Origin: Oscillospiraceae bacterium
GTDB taxonomy: Bacteria > Bacillota > Clostridia > Oscillospirales > UBA929
DNA length: 57,982 nt
Direction of reading: 5' to 3'
Assembly (NCBI GenBank): GCA_009782215.1
Contig: WRKO01000015.1
Coordinates: 1-57,982 of the forward strand
The position numbers and the translations under genes were made by a program. Of this stretch, positions 24,184-33,197 are shown one piece after another. Below the pieces are notes generated by a model. It worked only from the letters and a program-made list of their open reading frames with translations, was not told the DNA's origin and did not search any database. Numbering within the stretch: position 1 is the stretch's first letter; each line of letters starts with the position of its first letter.

Positions 24184-25518
24184 TTGTTTTCAAAAATCCT
24201 GATTGCCAACCGCGGCGAAATCGCGGTGCGTGTGATCCGCGCGTGCAAGGAAATGGGCATTTCCACCGTCGCCGTCTTTTCCGAGGCCGACCGCGAGGCG
24301 CTGCACGTGAGTCTGGCGGACGAGAGCTATTGCGTCGGCGGGGCGCTGTCTAAAAACAGCTACCTGAACATGAGCGCGGTCATATCCGCGGCGACCGCCT
24401 CAAAAGCCGAGGCCATCCATCCGGGCTACGGGTTTTTATCGGAAAACGCCGAATTCGCGCGCCTCTGCGCCGAGAACGGCCTTGTATTCATCGGCCCGTC
24501 CGCCGAAACCATCGCCAAGATGGGCGACAAGGACATGGCCAGAAAAACGATGCGGGACGCGGGCGTCCCGGTCATCCCCGGCTGCGATTTAATCAAAGAC
24601 CTGTCCCACGCGCGGAGAGCGGCGGAAACCATCGGCTTCCCGCTGCTCCTGAAAGCGCGCTCCGGCGGCGGCGGGCGCGGCATCCGCCTTGTCAAAGCCC
24701 CGGAGGAGCTGGAGTCAAGCTATAACGCCGCCACCGCCGAGGCCGCCGCCGCGTTTGGCGACGGCGCGGTGTACATGGAAAAATATCTCTTCCCCGTAAA
24801 GCATATTGAAATGCAGCTTTTGGCCGACAGCTTCGGCCATGTGGTCTGTCTGGGCGAACGCGACTGCTCAACCCAGCGCAAGAACCAGAAGCTCATCGAG
24901 GAAAGCCCCGCCGTCATCATACCGGAGCCGGTACGAAAACGCATGATTGAGGCCACCGTCATGGCGGGCGCCGCCGTGGAGTACCGGGGCGCGGGCACGA
25001 TTGAATACCTCTACGACAAGGACGGAAACTTCTACTTCATGGAGATGAACACCCGCTTGCAGGTGGAGCATCCCGTCACGGAAATGGTCACGTGGATTGA
25101 CCTTGTCAAGTGGCAGATACGCGTGGCGGCGGGCATGGAGCTGGGCTTTACGCAGGAGGAGATCGAGTTTAAGGGTCACGCGATTGAATGCCGCATCAAC
25201 GCCGAGGATCCGTATCAGAGCTTCCGGCCCTCCTGCGGCAGGATTGAAATGCTGCATATCCCGGGCGGCCCTTGGGTTCGGTTTGACACGGCGATTTATC
25301 AGGGCTGCGCCATCCCGCCGTTTTACGATTCCATGATTGGCAAGCTGATTGTCTACGCCAAAACAAGGGACGAGGCCATCCGCAAGATGAAGGCGGCGCT
25401 TTGCGAGCTGATTATCGAGGGCATCGTCCACAACGCGTCGTTTCTGGCGGATATGCTGTCCGCCGAGGAATTTGTCAATTCGACCTACACAACTGATTAT
25501 CTGGGGGCGTATCTATGA
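24184..25518 (+). CDS. accC: Acetyl-CoA carboxylase, biotin carboxylase subunit
   Basis: 444 residues, ATP-grasp. It opens MFSKILIANRGEIAVRVIRA, has the glycine loop RSGGGGRGIRLV and the catalytic block MEMNTRLQVEHPVTE. It carboxylates biotin on AccB using bicarbonate and ATP. Start TTG at 24184, two bases after the fabZ stop, behind GGGAGGTG. It overlaps accD by four bases. Confidence 0.96.
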   Translation: MFSKILIANRGEIAVRVIRACKEMGISTVAVFSEADREALHVSLADESYCVGGALSKNSYLNMSAVISAATASKAEAIHPGYGFLSENAEFARLCAENGLVFIGPSAETIAKMGDKDMARKTMRDAGVPVIPGCDLIKDLSHARRAAETIGFPLLLKARSGGGGRGIRLVKAPEELESSYNAATAEAAAAFGDGAVYMEKYLFPVKHIEMQLLADSFGHVVCLGERDCSTQRKNQKLIEESPAVIIPEPVRKRMIEATVMAGAAVEYRGAGTIEYLYDKDGNFYFMEMNTRLQVEHPVTEMVTWIDLVKWQIRVAAGMELGFTQEEIEFKGHAIECRINAEDPYQSFRPSCGRIEMLHIPGGPWVRFDTAIYQGCAIPPFYDSMIGKLIVYAKTRDEAIRKMKAALCELIIEGIVHNASFLADMLSAEEFVNSTYTTDYLGAYL

Positions 25519-26357
25519 GATTCAAGAAACCGAAAAACGCGCTGGAAGGACACGGGAAGCCCTTGCCCGCCGACATTGAGCAGGAGCCGTCGATTGTCTG
25601 CCCCAAATGCAAAAAATCGCTTGCCGCGGACGAAATCAAGCTGCGCGTCTGCCCCTATTGCAGACATCACTTTCAAATCAACGCCCGCCAGCGCATCCAC
25701 ATGATTGCGGACGCGGGAACCTTTTCCGAGACAGACCAAGAGCTGACGCCCCGCAACCTCCTCGATTTTCCCGGCTACGACAGAAAGCTGGAGGCCGCGC
25801 GCCTGCAAAGCGCCGAGCGGGACAGCGTCGTCTGCGGCGACTGTGAGATTGGCGGGAACCAAACGGCGCTGTTTGTCATGGAGCCTGCGTTTATGATGGG
25901 CAGCATGGGCGGCGTCGCCGGGGAGAAGATTGCAAGGACATTTGAACGCGCCGCCGAAAAAGGCGTCCCCGTCGTGGGCTTTACCGCTTCGGGCGGCGCG
26001 CGGATGCAGGAGGGCATCATCTCCCTGATGCAGATGGCAAAGACCGGCGGCGCGGTGAAAAAACACAGCGACCGCGGAAACCTGTTCATTTGCGTCCTCA
26101 CCGACCCCACCACCGGCGGCGTGACCGCCAGCTTCGCCATGCAAGCCGACATTATTTTGGCGGAGCCGAACGCCCTGATTGGGTTTGCCGGGCCGAGGGT
26201 CATCGAGCAGACCATTCGGAAAAAACTGCCGGCCGGCTTTCAGAGGGCGGAATTTCAACTGGAACACGGGTTTATAGACAGCATCGTGGACAGGAGACGG
26301 CAGAAGAAGATTCTTTCGCAGCTCCTTCAAATGCACCGAAGGGAGCGGGTTATATGA
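25515..26357 (+). CDS. accD: Acetyl-CoA carboxylase, carboxyltransferase beta subunit
   Basis: 280 residues. An N-terminal zinc ribbon (CPKCKKS, CPYCRHH; about 29-51) precedes the carboxyltransferase fold with [15 protein letters not shown] sequence ([12 protein letters not shown]) and [12 protein letters not shown]. It pairs with AccA to transfer the carboxyl group from biotin to acetyl-CoA. Coupled to accC and accA by ATGA overlaps. Confidence 0.95.
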   Translation: MRFKKPKNALEGHGKPLPADIEQEPSIVCPKCKKSLAADEIKLRVCPYCRHHFQINARQRIHMIADAGTFSETDQELTPRNLLDFPGYDRKLEAARLQSAERDSVVCGDCEIGGNQTALFVMEPAFMMGSMGGVAGEKIARTFERAAEKGVPVVGFTASGGARMQEGIISLMQMAKTGGAVKKHSDRGNLFICVLTDPTTGGVTASFAMQADIILAEPNALIGFAGPRVIEQTIRKKLPAGFQRAEFQLEHGFIDSIVDRRRQKKILSQLLQMHRRERVI

Positions 26358-27121
26358 AACCGAGAGCGTTTGAAAAGGTGACCGCCGCGCGGGCCAAGGG
26401 CAGGTTGACCTCGCTGGACTTCATCAACGGGATATTCAGCCATTTCATCGAAATGCACGGCGACCGCCGCTTTGCCGACGACAAAGCCGTCGTGGCCGGC
26501 GTGGCCAGCCTTGAGCATATGCCGGTCACGGTCATCGGCACCGAGAAAGGCCATGACGTGAGGGAGCGGGCCATGCGCAATTTCGGCTCCGCCCATCCCG
26601 AGGGATACCGGAAGGCCCTGCGCCAGATGAAGCTGGCGGAAAAGTTTTCCCGCCCAATCATCTGCTTTGTGGATACCTCGGGCGCGTACTGCGGCATCGG
26701 CGCGGAGGAACGCGGCCAAGGTCAGGCTATCGCTGAAAATCTGATGGAAATGATGACCCTGAAAACGCCCATACTGTCCGTCATCATCGGCGAGGGCGGC
26801 AGCGGCGGCGCGCTGGCGCTCGCCGTCGCGGACGAGGTGTGGATGCTGGAAAACGCCATCTATTCGGTCATCTCGCCCGAGGGCTGCGCCAGTATCCTGT
26901 GGAAAGACAGCACCAAGGCGAAGGAGGCCAGCGAATGTCTAAAGCTCACGGCGGAGGATTTGCTGGACTTGAACGTCATTGAGAAAATCATCCTCGAGAA
27001 CGACGCGACGCACGCGGCGCTCAAGTCCGGCCTTTTGGAAGCCGCGCGGAAATACAAAGCCATGCCGCCGGACGCCTTGCTTGAAAGAAGATACCGGCGC
27101 TTCAGGGTGATCGGGATGTGA
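26354..27121 (+). CDS. accA: Acetyl-CoA carboxylase, carboxyltransferase alpha subunit
   Basis: 255 residues. Crotonase-like fold with [26 protein letters not shown] and the oxyanion segment [15 protein letters not shown]. Shorter than the E. coli subunit, as in other clostridial split carboxylases. The ATG overlaps the accD stop. Last gene of the fab-acc run. Confidence 0.95.
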   Translation: MKPRAFEKVTAARAKGRLTSLDFINGIFSHFIEMHGDRRFADDKAVVAGVASLEHMPVTVIGTEKGHDVRERAMRNFGSAHPEGYRKALRQMKLAEKFSRPIICFVDTSGAYCGIGAEERGQGQAIAENLMEMMTLKTPILSVIIGEGGSGGALALAVADEVWMLENAIYSVISPEGCASILWKDSTKAKEASECLKLTAEDLLDLNVIEKIILENDATHAALKSGLLEAARKYKAMPPDALLERRYRRFRVIGM

Positions 27122-27131
27122 ATGTTTTTCG

Positions 27132-27152
27132 TTCCCTGCCGGAGGCGGGGAA
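27132..27152 (+). other. Stem-loop after accA
   Basis: A 9-bp stem (TTCCCTGCC with GGCGGGGAA, one G-T pair) and a 3-nt loop without a U-run. It resembles the accB-fabZ hairpin in its GGCGGGGAAG arm. Weak or non-terminating. Confidence 0.4.
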
Positions 27153-27187
27153 GAAACTAAGGCTCATTGGGAGGTATAGTTATTAGC

Positions 27188-28009
27188 ATGATTACGATTG
27201 TGACAGATTCCAGCTCTTACTTCAAAAAGAGCGAGGCCCAAGAGCTGGGGCTCCGGGTCATTCCCATCAACTACAGCATCAACGGGCAAACCTACAGCGA
27301 ATCGTTCAGCGACCAAAACGGAGATTTTGAAGCCCTCCTGAAGGGAAACGGGCCATACGCCACCTCGCATCCGAATATGGCGGCCTTCCTCAGTTGCTTT
27401 GAGGAAGAGCTGCAAAAGGGCAGCGAAACGCTGTGCGTCACCATCTCCTCCCGCCTCAGCGGGGCGTACGGCACCGCGTATATGTCCGCGAAGCAGACGG
27501 AAAGCGACAGCGTCGCGGTGTTTGACAGCCAGCTTACGGCGGGCGGGCTGTATCTGCTTGTGAAGGAGACCAAAAAGCTGATTGACCAAGGGCTGAGCCT
27601 GCGGGAGATTTTGAGCCGGCTTCCCGCCGTGCGGGACAGAATCACCATCGCGTTCTCCGTGGACGATATGGCTCCGCTCAGAAGCAGCGGGCGTCTGGGC
27701 TTTGTGCGGATGAGCGTCGGCACCTTCCTCAACATAAAGCCCATCCTGCTCTGCAAGGAAGGCGCGATTGTCTCCGACAGCGTCGCCCACGGAAGTCAGG
27801 GCATCATCAAAAGCCTTTCCGGGCAGCTTGGCGCGGATACGCGGGAGGTGGTCATCAGCTATATCGGCGACAACCGCTTGGCGACCAACCTGTATCACGT
27901 AATCAAAAACACTTCCCCCCATGTGACGGTGTCACTGCAAAAAATAGGCCCCGTACTGGGCATCCATCTGGGCTTGAAGGCCATCGCCGTTTCGTTCATC
28001 CATGCGTAG
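27188..28009 (+). CDS. DegV-family fatty-acid-binding protein
   Basis: 273 residues. ITIVTDSSSYF at the start and the ITISSRLSGAYGTA-like block (CVTISSRLSGAY) are the DegV signature; these bind a fatty acid carboxylate. In other Firmicutes related proteins (FakB) present fatty acids to FakA kinase, which fits a place right after the fab-acc operon. Start ATG at 27188 behind GGGAGG; the spacing is rather long. It overlaps birA by eight bases. Confidence 0.92.
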   Translation: MITIVTDSSSYFKKSEAQELGLRVIPINYSINGQTYSESFSDQNGDFEALLKGNGPYATSHPNMAAFLSCFEEELQKGSETLCVTISSRLSGAYGTAYMSAKQTESDSVAVFDSQLTAGGLYLLVKETKKLIDQGLSLREILSRLPAVRDRITIAFSVDDMAPLRSSGRLGFVRMSVGTFLNIKPILLCKEGAIVSDSVAHGSQGIIKSLSGQLGADTREVVISYIGDNRLATNLYHVIKNTSPHVTVSLQKIGPVLGIHLGLKAIAVSFIHA

Positions 28010-28643
28010 CGGCGGCGGGCGCATCCACAGATACCAATCCCTGCCGTCCACCAACAGCACCGCCAAAGAAATGGCAGCGGCGGGCGCCGAACACGGCACG
28101 GTCATCATCGCCGACAGCCAAACGGCGGGCAGAGGGCAATACGGACGGGCGTTTTTCTCGCCGCCGGACCACGGGCTTTATATGAGCGTCATTCTGCGTC
28201 CGCCGCATTTTTTGACCGAGACGCCGTCCTTGGCGACCGCGTTTGCCGCCGTGGCGGTTTGCGAGGCCATTGAGGCCGTTTCAGACAAAAAGCCGAGGAT
28301 TAAGCCGGTGAACGATATCCTTTTAGGCGCGAAAAAGGTGTGCGGGATTCTGGCGGAAACGTCCGCGGGCGCTGAAAGCGGGCGTGTCCGGTGGCTTGTC
28401 GTCGGCGTCGGAATCAACGTCACCACGCCCGAAACGGTTTTCCCGGAAGCATTGCGGCAAAGCGCGGGCGCTCTTTTTTCAGCGGAAGAGACGCCGGTGA
28501 CGCGCGCCCGCCTTGCCGCCGAAATCCTCAGCCGCCTCGCAAGCCCCGCGCGCCCGTACGGAAAAAACGGGATAGATGCGCAATACAGGCGGCGTTTGAT
28601 AGAAAGAGACGAGCATGATGAAACAAACATTCCAGACGCGTGA
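28002..28643 (+). CDS. birA: Biotin--[acetyl-CoA-carboxylase] ligase, monofunctional and short
   Basis: 213 residues, catalytic domain only. Biotinyl-AMP loop TAGRGQYGR (about 43-51), then KPVNDILLGAKKVCGIL and VVGVGINV. There is no N-terminal DNA-binding domain, so it does not repress. The small C-terminal SH3-like domain also seems absent, and the usual Trp of KWxND is Pro here. It attaches biotin to AccB. The stop lies 29 bases inside bioY, so the two are coupled. Confidence 0.88.
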   Translation: MRSGGGRIHRYQSLPSTNSTAKEMAAAGAEHGTVIIADSQTAGRGQYGRAFFSPPDHGLYMSVILRPPHFLTETPSLATAFAAVAVCEAIEAVSDKKPRIKPVNDILLGAKKVCGILAETSAGAESGRVRWLVVGVGINVTTPETVFPEALRQSAGALFSAEETPVTRARLAAEILSRLASPARPYGKNGIDAQYRRRLIERDEHDETNIPDA

Positions 28644-29148
28644 TTTGTGCGCCGTCGCCGTGTTCACGGCGCTGACCGCCGCAATGGCATGGCTGAGCAT
28701 CCCCCTGCCCTACGGCGTCCCGCTGACCTTCCAGACACTGGCGGTCTTGCTGGCGGGCGTCGTCCTCGGCCCGAAAAAAGGCGCGCTGGCCGCGGCGGCC
28801 TATCTGCTGCTCGGCACGGCGGGCGCGCCCGTATTCGCGGGGGGGCGCGGGGGGCTTGGCGTGGTGTTCGGCCCCACCGGCGGCTTTCTCCTCTCCTTTC
28901 CCCTGATGGCGCTGGCCGCCGGGATTGGGGCGTCAAAAACCGGCCGTTGGCCATTGTGGCTCGGCGTCGCCGCCGGCGCGGCCGTCAACTATATGTGCGG
29001 GATGCTGTATTTCAGCCTTTATATGTCCTCCGGCCTGCTTCACGCGTTCACCGTCTGCGTCCTCCCGTTCATCCCGGCCGATATCCTCAAAATGGCCGCC
29101 GCCGGCTTGCTGGGCAAACGCCTGCGAACCCTGCCGGCCGACGCCTGA
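28615..29148 (+). CDS. bioY: Biotin ECF transporter S component
   Basis: 177 residues, six hydrophobic segments. BioY features: VPLTFQTLAVLLAG, LGTAGAPVFAGGRGG and GPTGGFLLSFPLMA. It binds biotin in the membrane and works alone or with a shared ECF energising module, not encoded here. Start ATG at 28615 or the next codon. Placed with birA, it supplies the cofactor of the carboxylase encoded upstream. Confidence 0.93.
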   Translation: MMKQTFQTRDLCAVAVFTALTAAMAWLSIPLPYGVPLTFQTLAVLLAGVVLGPKKGALAAAAYLLLGTAGAPVFAGGRGGLGVVFGPTGGFLLSFPLMALAAGIGASKTGRWPLWLGVAAGAAVNYMCGMLYFSLYMSSGLLHAFTVCVLPFIPADILKMAAAGLLGKRLRTLPADA

Positions 29149-29391
29149 ATCGCCCGCCCGCAGGGTTCCGTGTATGTATAACACTCTACACTACCATTAT
29201 ACCACACTACCAACTATGGAAAATTATGTATTTTTTCCCGCCATTTGACACACGCAAGCCCAAGACAAAACGCCCGTTCGTCAAACCCGGCCCCAAATCC
29301 CGAATAAAACACCCAAAAACCACGTTTTTTTGTTATGTTCGTATTTTCATTTTTGTGAAAAATGACGGAATGGATGGTCGCAAAAAAATAC
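29149..29391. other. AT-rich gap between bioY and ylxM, nothing identified
   Basis: About 240 bases, clearly lower in GC than the genes around it, with short runs of A and T (for instance near 29325). I see no open frame with a ribosome site, no tRNA and no strong terminator for the fab-bio operon. Confidence 0.5.
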
Positions 29392-29421
29392 TTGACAAAG
29401 GGTGGGGGAATGGTGTATACT
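29392..29421 (+). promoter_or_regulatory. Promoter of the ylxM-ffh-rpsP operon
   Basis: TTGACA, 18-nt spacer, TATACT; predicted start near 29428, about 45 bases before the ylxM ATG. Confidence 0.7.
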
Positions 29422-29422
29422 G

Positions 29423-29450
29423 CATTGTAAAGGCTGATGACTTTACAATG
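29423..29450 (+). promoter_or_regulatory. Palindrome in the ylxM leader
   Basis: Perfect 10-bp arms CATTGTAAAG and CTTTACAATG with an 8-nt loop, from just before the predicted start site into the leader. It ends about 8 bases before the GGAGG region, so it could act as an operator or as an RNA hairpin limiting ribosome access. Confidence 0.5.
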
Positions 29451-29471
29451 CGCGGCGGAGGTGGCAAACAG

Positions 29472-29843
29472 ATGAAGGAAAGCCCGTTGGAGATGAGTAT
29501 GCTTTTCGACTTCTACGGCGATGTGCTGACCGATAAGCAGAAGGATTTTTTCGACCTCTACCACAACCACGACATGTCGCTCGGCGAGATTGCCGAAAAC
29601 GCGAAAATCACCCGTCAGGGTGTGCGCGACGTCATTGTGCGCGCAACGCAGGTGCTTCGCACGATGGAGGCCAAGCTCGGTCTGGTGACCCGCTACAAAA
29701 CCGTGCAGAGCGCCCTTGTGGAGATTCGGGATGCGGCGGCGGCCATTGAGGACATCAACATCCGCCGCTACGGCAGCGCCCAGCTTCGCGACTTGGCCCT
29801 CCGCATCCATCAGTTGGCGGGCGATGTGGCCGAGAAGCAGTAG
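29472..29843 (+). CDS. ylxM: YlxM-like DNA-binding/SRP-associated protein
   Basis: 123 residues. Helix-turn-helix resembling sigma-70 region 4 (MSLGEIAENAKITRQGVRDVIVRATQVLR). YlxM (UPF0122) is almost always encoded directly before ffh and in streptococci modulates SRP activity. Start ATG at 29472 behind GCGGAGGTGG; a much longer open frame through bioY is accidental. Confidence 0.92.
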   Translation: MKESPLEMSMLFDFYGDVLTDKQKDFFDLYHNHDMSLGEIAENAKITRQGVRDVIVRATQVLRTMEAKLGLVTRYKTVQSALVEIRDAAAAIEDINIRRYGSAQLRDLALRIHQLAGDVAEKQ

Positions 29844-29884
29844 GGCGGACATCAGCGATACCATAAGGCAGAGGGTTAGGGTTT

Positions 29885-31210
29885 ATGGCTTTTGAATCAC
29901 TGGGCGAGCGCCTGAACGGTATTTTCAAAAAGCTGCGCGGCAAGGGTCGTCTGAATGAGAAAGACATTCAGGAGGCCATGCGTGAGGTGCGTCTGGCGCT
30001 CTTGGAAGCCGACGTCAACTTCAAGGTGGTCAAGGACTTTTGCGCCGTCGCCGCCGAACGCTGCAAGGGCAAGGACGTCCTCGACAGCCTGACGCCGGGG
30101 CAGATGGTGGTCAAGGTCGTCCATGAGCAGCTCGTCGAGCTGATGGGCCGGGAGAACGCCAAAATCAGCATTTCCCCCAAGCCGCCCACCGTCGTTATGC
30201 TCATCGGGCTTCAGGGCGCGGGCAAGACCACCAACGGCGCGAAGCTGGCGGGGCATTTCAAAAAGCAGGGCAAACGCCCGCTCCTTGTCGCCTGCGACGT
30301 ATACAGGCCCGCCGCCGTCAAGCAGCTTCAGGTCGTCGGCGCGCAGCTTGGCGTCCCGGTGTACGAGGAAGGACAGGGCGACCCGGTGAAAATCGCGCAA
30401 AACGCCGTCGCCCATGCCGTAAAGCACGGCAACGACATGGTTTTTCTGGATACCGCGGGGCGGCTGCACATCGACGAGGCGCTGATGGCCGAGCTGGAAC
30501 GCGTCAAAGCGGCCGTTCGCCCGACGGAAATCATGCTCGCCGTTGACGCGATGACCGGGCAGGACGCGGTCACGGCGGCGCAGACGTTTAACGAACGCTT
30601 AGGCATCGACGGCATCCTGCTCACCAAGCTCGACGGCGACGCCCGCGGCGGCGCGGCGCTCAGCGCCCGCGCGGTGACCGGCAAGCCGGTCAAATTCTGC
30701 GGCGTGGGCGAAAAGCTCGACCAAATCGAGCCGTTTTACCCCGACCGGATGGCGTCCCGCATCCTCGGCATGGGCGACGTGCTGACCTTGATTGAAAAGG
30801 CAGAAGCGGCGTTTGACGCCCAAAAGGCCGAACAGATGGAGAAAAACCTCCGCGCCGGGCGGTTTACCCTAAATGATTTTTTAGAGCAAATGGCGCAGCT
30901 TCGCGGCATGGGGCCGATGCAGGACGTTTTAGGCATGATTCCCGGCATGGATCGCCGCGCCCTGCGGGACGTGAAGTTTGACGAACGCTCGATGAGCCGG
31001 ATGGAAGCCATCGTCCTCTCAATGACGCCCAAGGAGCGGGAAGACCCGAAAATCCTCAATTCCTCGCGCCGCCGCCGCATTGCCGCCGGAAGCGGGACGC
31101 GCGTGGAAGACATCAACCGTCTGCTCAAACAGTTTGACATGATGAAAACGCTCAGCAAACAGATGATGAGCGGCAAAATGCCGAAAAACCTGAAAGGGTT
31201 GCTTGGATAA
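29885..31210 (+). CDS. ffh: Signal recognition particle protein
   Basis: 441 residues. N-domain, then the GTPase G-domain with GLQGAGKTTN (about 107-116), DVYRPAA, DTAGRL and TKLDGDARGGAAL, and the methionine-rich M-domain (from about 295; GMIPG, and SSRRRRIAAGSG that binds 4.5S RNA). It targets nascent membrane proteins to FtsY and SecYEG. It follows ylxM by 41 bases and precedes rpsP by 23. Confidence 0.97.
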   Translation: MAFESLGERLNGIFKKLRGKGRLNEKDIQEAMREVRLALLEADVNFKVVKDFCAVAAERCKGKDVLDSLTPGQMVVKVVHEQLVELMGRENAKISISPKPPTVVMLIGLQGAGKTTNGAKLAGHFKKQGKRPLLVACDVYRPAAVKQLQVVGAQLGVPVYEEGQGDPVKIAQNAVAHAVKHGNDMVFLDTAGRLHIDEALMAELERVKAAVRPTEIMLAVDAMTGQDAVTAAQTFNERLGIDGILLTKLDGDARGGAALSARAVTGKPVKFCGVGEKLDQIEPFYPDRMASRILGMGDVLTLIEKAEAAFDAQKAEQMEKNLRAGRFTLNDFLEQMAQLRGMGPMQDVLGMIPGMDRRALRDVKFDERSMSRMEAIVLSMTPKEREDPKILNSSRRRRIAAGSGTRVEDINRLLKQFDMMKTLSKQMMSGKMPKNLKGLLG

Positions 31211-31233
31211 ATATTTAGGAGGAAGACAAACAA

Positions 31234-31473
31234 ATGGTCAAAATGAGACTGCGCCGCATGGGCGCGAAGAAAGCGCCGTATTACCGCATTGTAGTGGCGG
31301 ATTCCCGCTATCCCCGCGACGGACGTTTCATCGAGGAAATCGGGACATACAACCCCCTCGCCGAACCCGCCGAAATCAAAATCATCGCTGACCGCGCCAA
31401 AGACTGGCTGAAAAACGGCGCCCAGCCGACCGATACGGTGAAGAAGCTGCTTCAAATCACCGGGGTTATCTGA
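31234..31473 (+). CDS. rpsP: Ribosomal protein S16
   Basis: 79 residues; [20 protein letters not shown] and [14 protein letters not shown] are diagnostic. Structural protein of the 30S subunit. ATG at 31234 behind AGGAGG. Confidence 0.97.
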   Translation: MVKMRLRRMGAKKAPYYRIVVADSRYPRDGRFIEEIGTYNPLAEPAEIKIIADRAKDWLKNGAQPTDTVKKLLQITGVI

Positions 31474-31474
31474 T

Positions 31475-31717
31475 ATGGCGGAGTTGAAAGATTTACTGCA
31501 ATATATGGCCGGCCAGCTTGTCGACAAGCCGGAGGACGTCCGCGTTGCCGAGCGCAGCAACGGCGGCGAACTGGTTTTAGAGCTGCGCGTCGCCCCGAGC
31601 GACATAGGCAAGGTCATCGGCCGTGGCGGCGGCGTCGCCAAGGATCTTCGCATGATTGTCCGGTCGGCCGCCCCGGTGGGCAAGCGCGTGAATGTCGAGA
31701 TTATCGAAACGGAATGA
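31475..31717 (+). CDS. khpA: KH-domain RNA-binding protein KhpA
   Basis: 80 residues, one KH domain with the GKVIGRGG loop (GKVIGRGGGVAKDLR). It binds RNA, often with KhpB, in ribosome assembly and cell-size control. It starts two bases after rpsP and its stop overlaps the rimM ATG. Confidence 0.93.
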   Translation: MAELKDLLQYMAGQLVDKPEDVRVAERSNGGELVLELRVAPSDIGKVIGRGGGVAKDLRMIVRSAAPVGKRVNVEIIETE

Positions 31718-32193
31718 GCCTCATAGAAATCGGTAAAATCACCGGCACCCACGGCGTGCGCGGCGAGCTTCGCGTTGAGCCTTGGTGCGACAGCCCCGCT
31801 TTTCTGGCGGGGTTTTCGGTCGTGCATCTGCGCGGCGCGCCCCGGACGGTGGAGTCGGCGCGCGTGCATAAACGCTTGGTGTTGCTCAAGCTGGAGGGCG
31901 TGGACACCGTGGAAGCCGCCCAAGCGCTGCGCGAGAGCGTGCTGTATATCGACCGTTCGGGTATCGAGCTGCCCGAGGGGCGGTATTTCATCCAAGACTT
32001 AATCGGCCTCGCTGTCTTTGACGGAGAGGAACGCGTCGGTACCCTCTACGACGTCCTGACCGCCCCCGCCCACGACGTCTACATCGTCCGCGGCGAAGAC
32101 GGCGAACGCATGATTCCCGCCGTCCCTGAATTTGTCAAGGAAATCGACATCAAGGGCGGCGTCATCCGGGTGGAGCTGATTGAGGGGATGTGA
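31714..32193 (+). CDS. rimM: Ribosome maturation factor RimM
   Basis: 159 residues. N-terminal barrel (IGKITGTHGVRGELRVEPW) that contacts S19, and a C-terminal PRC barrel (ILDVLTAPAHDVY-like: LYDVLTAPAHDVYIV, MIPAVPEFVKEID). Needed for 30S head maturation. The usual next gene, trmD, is displaced by about 1.95 kb. Confidence 0.95.
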   Translation: MSLIEIGKITGTHGVRGELRVEPWCDSPAFLAGFSVVHLRGAPRTVESARVHKRLVLLKLEGVDTVEAAQALRESVLYIDRSGIELPEGRYFIQDLIGLAVFDGEERVGTLYDVLTAPAHDVYIVRGEDGERMIPAVPEFVKEIDIKGGVIRVELIEGM

Positions 32194-32210
32194 AAAAAAC
32201 GCGCCCGCTC

Positions 32211-32239
32211 TTGTATTATCCGGGTTTTATTGGTACAAT
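32211..32239 (+). promoter_or_regulatory. Promoter of the block inserted between rimM and trmD
   Basis: TTGTAT, 17-nt spacer, TACAAT, 26 bases before the 60-aa gene, which has AGGAGG. The insert thus has its own promoter. Confidence 0.6.
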
Positions 32240-32265
32240 AGAACTGATGTTAGGAGGCGTTTTAT

Positions 32266-32448
32266 ATGACACAGGCTCATCAAATTCTTTTCGACGAAAT
32301 AGCAAGGCTGCCCATTGAAAAGGTGGGTAAAGCCATCTCGTTTGTCCGGTATTTAGAGCAAGAGCCGGAACAGGATTTGTTCATAGCCCCGGAGGAGGAA
32401 GACGAACTGCTGGAGATTCTCACATCCGGCGATTTTGCGCGTAGATAA
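32266..32448 (+). CDS. Small acidic protein, unknown
   Basis: 60 residues, strongly acidic, two predicted helices; the middle (KVGKAISFVRYLEQEPE) recalls small DUF2281-type or antitoxin-like proteins, which is only a resemblance. No partner toxin is visible downstream. Good promoter and AGGAGG support expression. Just after its stop, CTGATCGAGGGGATGTA repeats the last codons of rimM almost exactly. Confidence 0.6.
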   Translation: MTQAHQILFDEIARLPIEKVGKAISFVRYLEQEPEQDLFIAPEEEDELLEILTSGDFARR

Positions 32449-32558
32449 CCGCGGCGACGTATACAAGCCGCGCTGATCGAGGGGATGTAGCCGCCCCTTG
32501 CACTCCTCCGTGTTGGGGGAAGAGAAGTACATTCCTTCGTTTTTGGGGGATGGTGGTT

Positions 32559-33197
32559 ATGTTAAGCGTGGCCTTATACGGGGACAAATGCGAGGAGCTT
32601 AAAGCGGCGAAGGCGGCTATTCTTGCGATTGCCCATGTCTCAGTACAGATAGACGTGTTTTCTGACTTCGCCCTGTTGCAAAAGGCTTTTTTCACACTGG
32701 ATATGCTGCTGATCGAAAACAGCTTGTTTTACCATGTGCTTCCTCAAATTCAAGGCATTATAGACAGCACAGACCCGCAGAAAGCAATCGGGCAAAAGAT
32801 TATCATTACAAATTATACCACGCCTATAACGAAAAAACAGGTAGACGCTTGGGTCGATAGCCTTGGTGGCTGTGAGTATGTAAAAATACCAACCGGCATC
32901 GGATTTCACGCGGAACGCATCCATGATATTCTTTATTTTGAGAATAAAAATCGCAAGGTTTATGTGAAAACGCCCGCCAATTTCTACAAATCCTCCCTAT
33001 CCCTGCGGGACGCGGCAAAACTCACGGCTTGCGATTCATTTGCTTCACCGTATGTCAGTTTCCTTGTTAATTTACGTTGGGTGGAAGCGGTCAAGGGGCG
33101 TGATGTGGCGCTTAAAAACGGAGAAACACTTCCTCTGTCACAGAAAAAAGCCGCCTCATTTCGCAAGCACTATCGCGCGTATATGTCTAAATTGTGA
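32559..33197 (+). CDS. LytTR-domain regulator with unrecognised N-terminal half
   Basis: 212 residues. The C-terminal half is a LytTR DNA-binding domain (ERIHDILYFENKNRKVYVKT, FVNLRWVEAVKGRDVAL-like, LPLSQKKAASFRKHYRAYM). The first 100 residues align loosely with a receiver but show no Asp/Lys phosphorylation set. Start ATG at 32559 behind TGGGGGA; an ATG nine bases upstream overlaps that site. Lower GC than the flanking ribosomal genes. It may control the next gene; a target site was not identified. Confidence 0.82.
   Translation: MLSVALYGDKCEELKAAKAAILAIAHVSVQIDVFSDFALLQKAFFTLDMLLIENSLFYHVLPQIQGIIDSTDPQKAIGQKIIITNYTTPITKKQVDAWVDSLGGCEYVKIPTGIGFHAERIHDILYFENKNRKVYVKTPANFYKSSLSLRDAAKLTACDSFASPYVSFLVNLRWVEAVKGRDVALKNGETLPLSQKKAASFRKHYRAYMSKL

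Noticed and set aside
28647..29843. A 398-codon frame running through bioY into ylxM
   Set aside because: Only the last 123 codons are real (ylxM, with GGAGG at 29472); the rest is an out-of-frame reading of bioY and an AT-rich gap.
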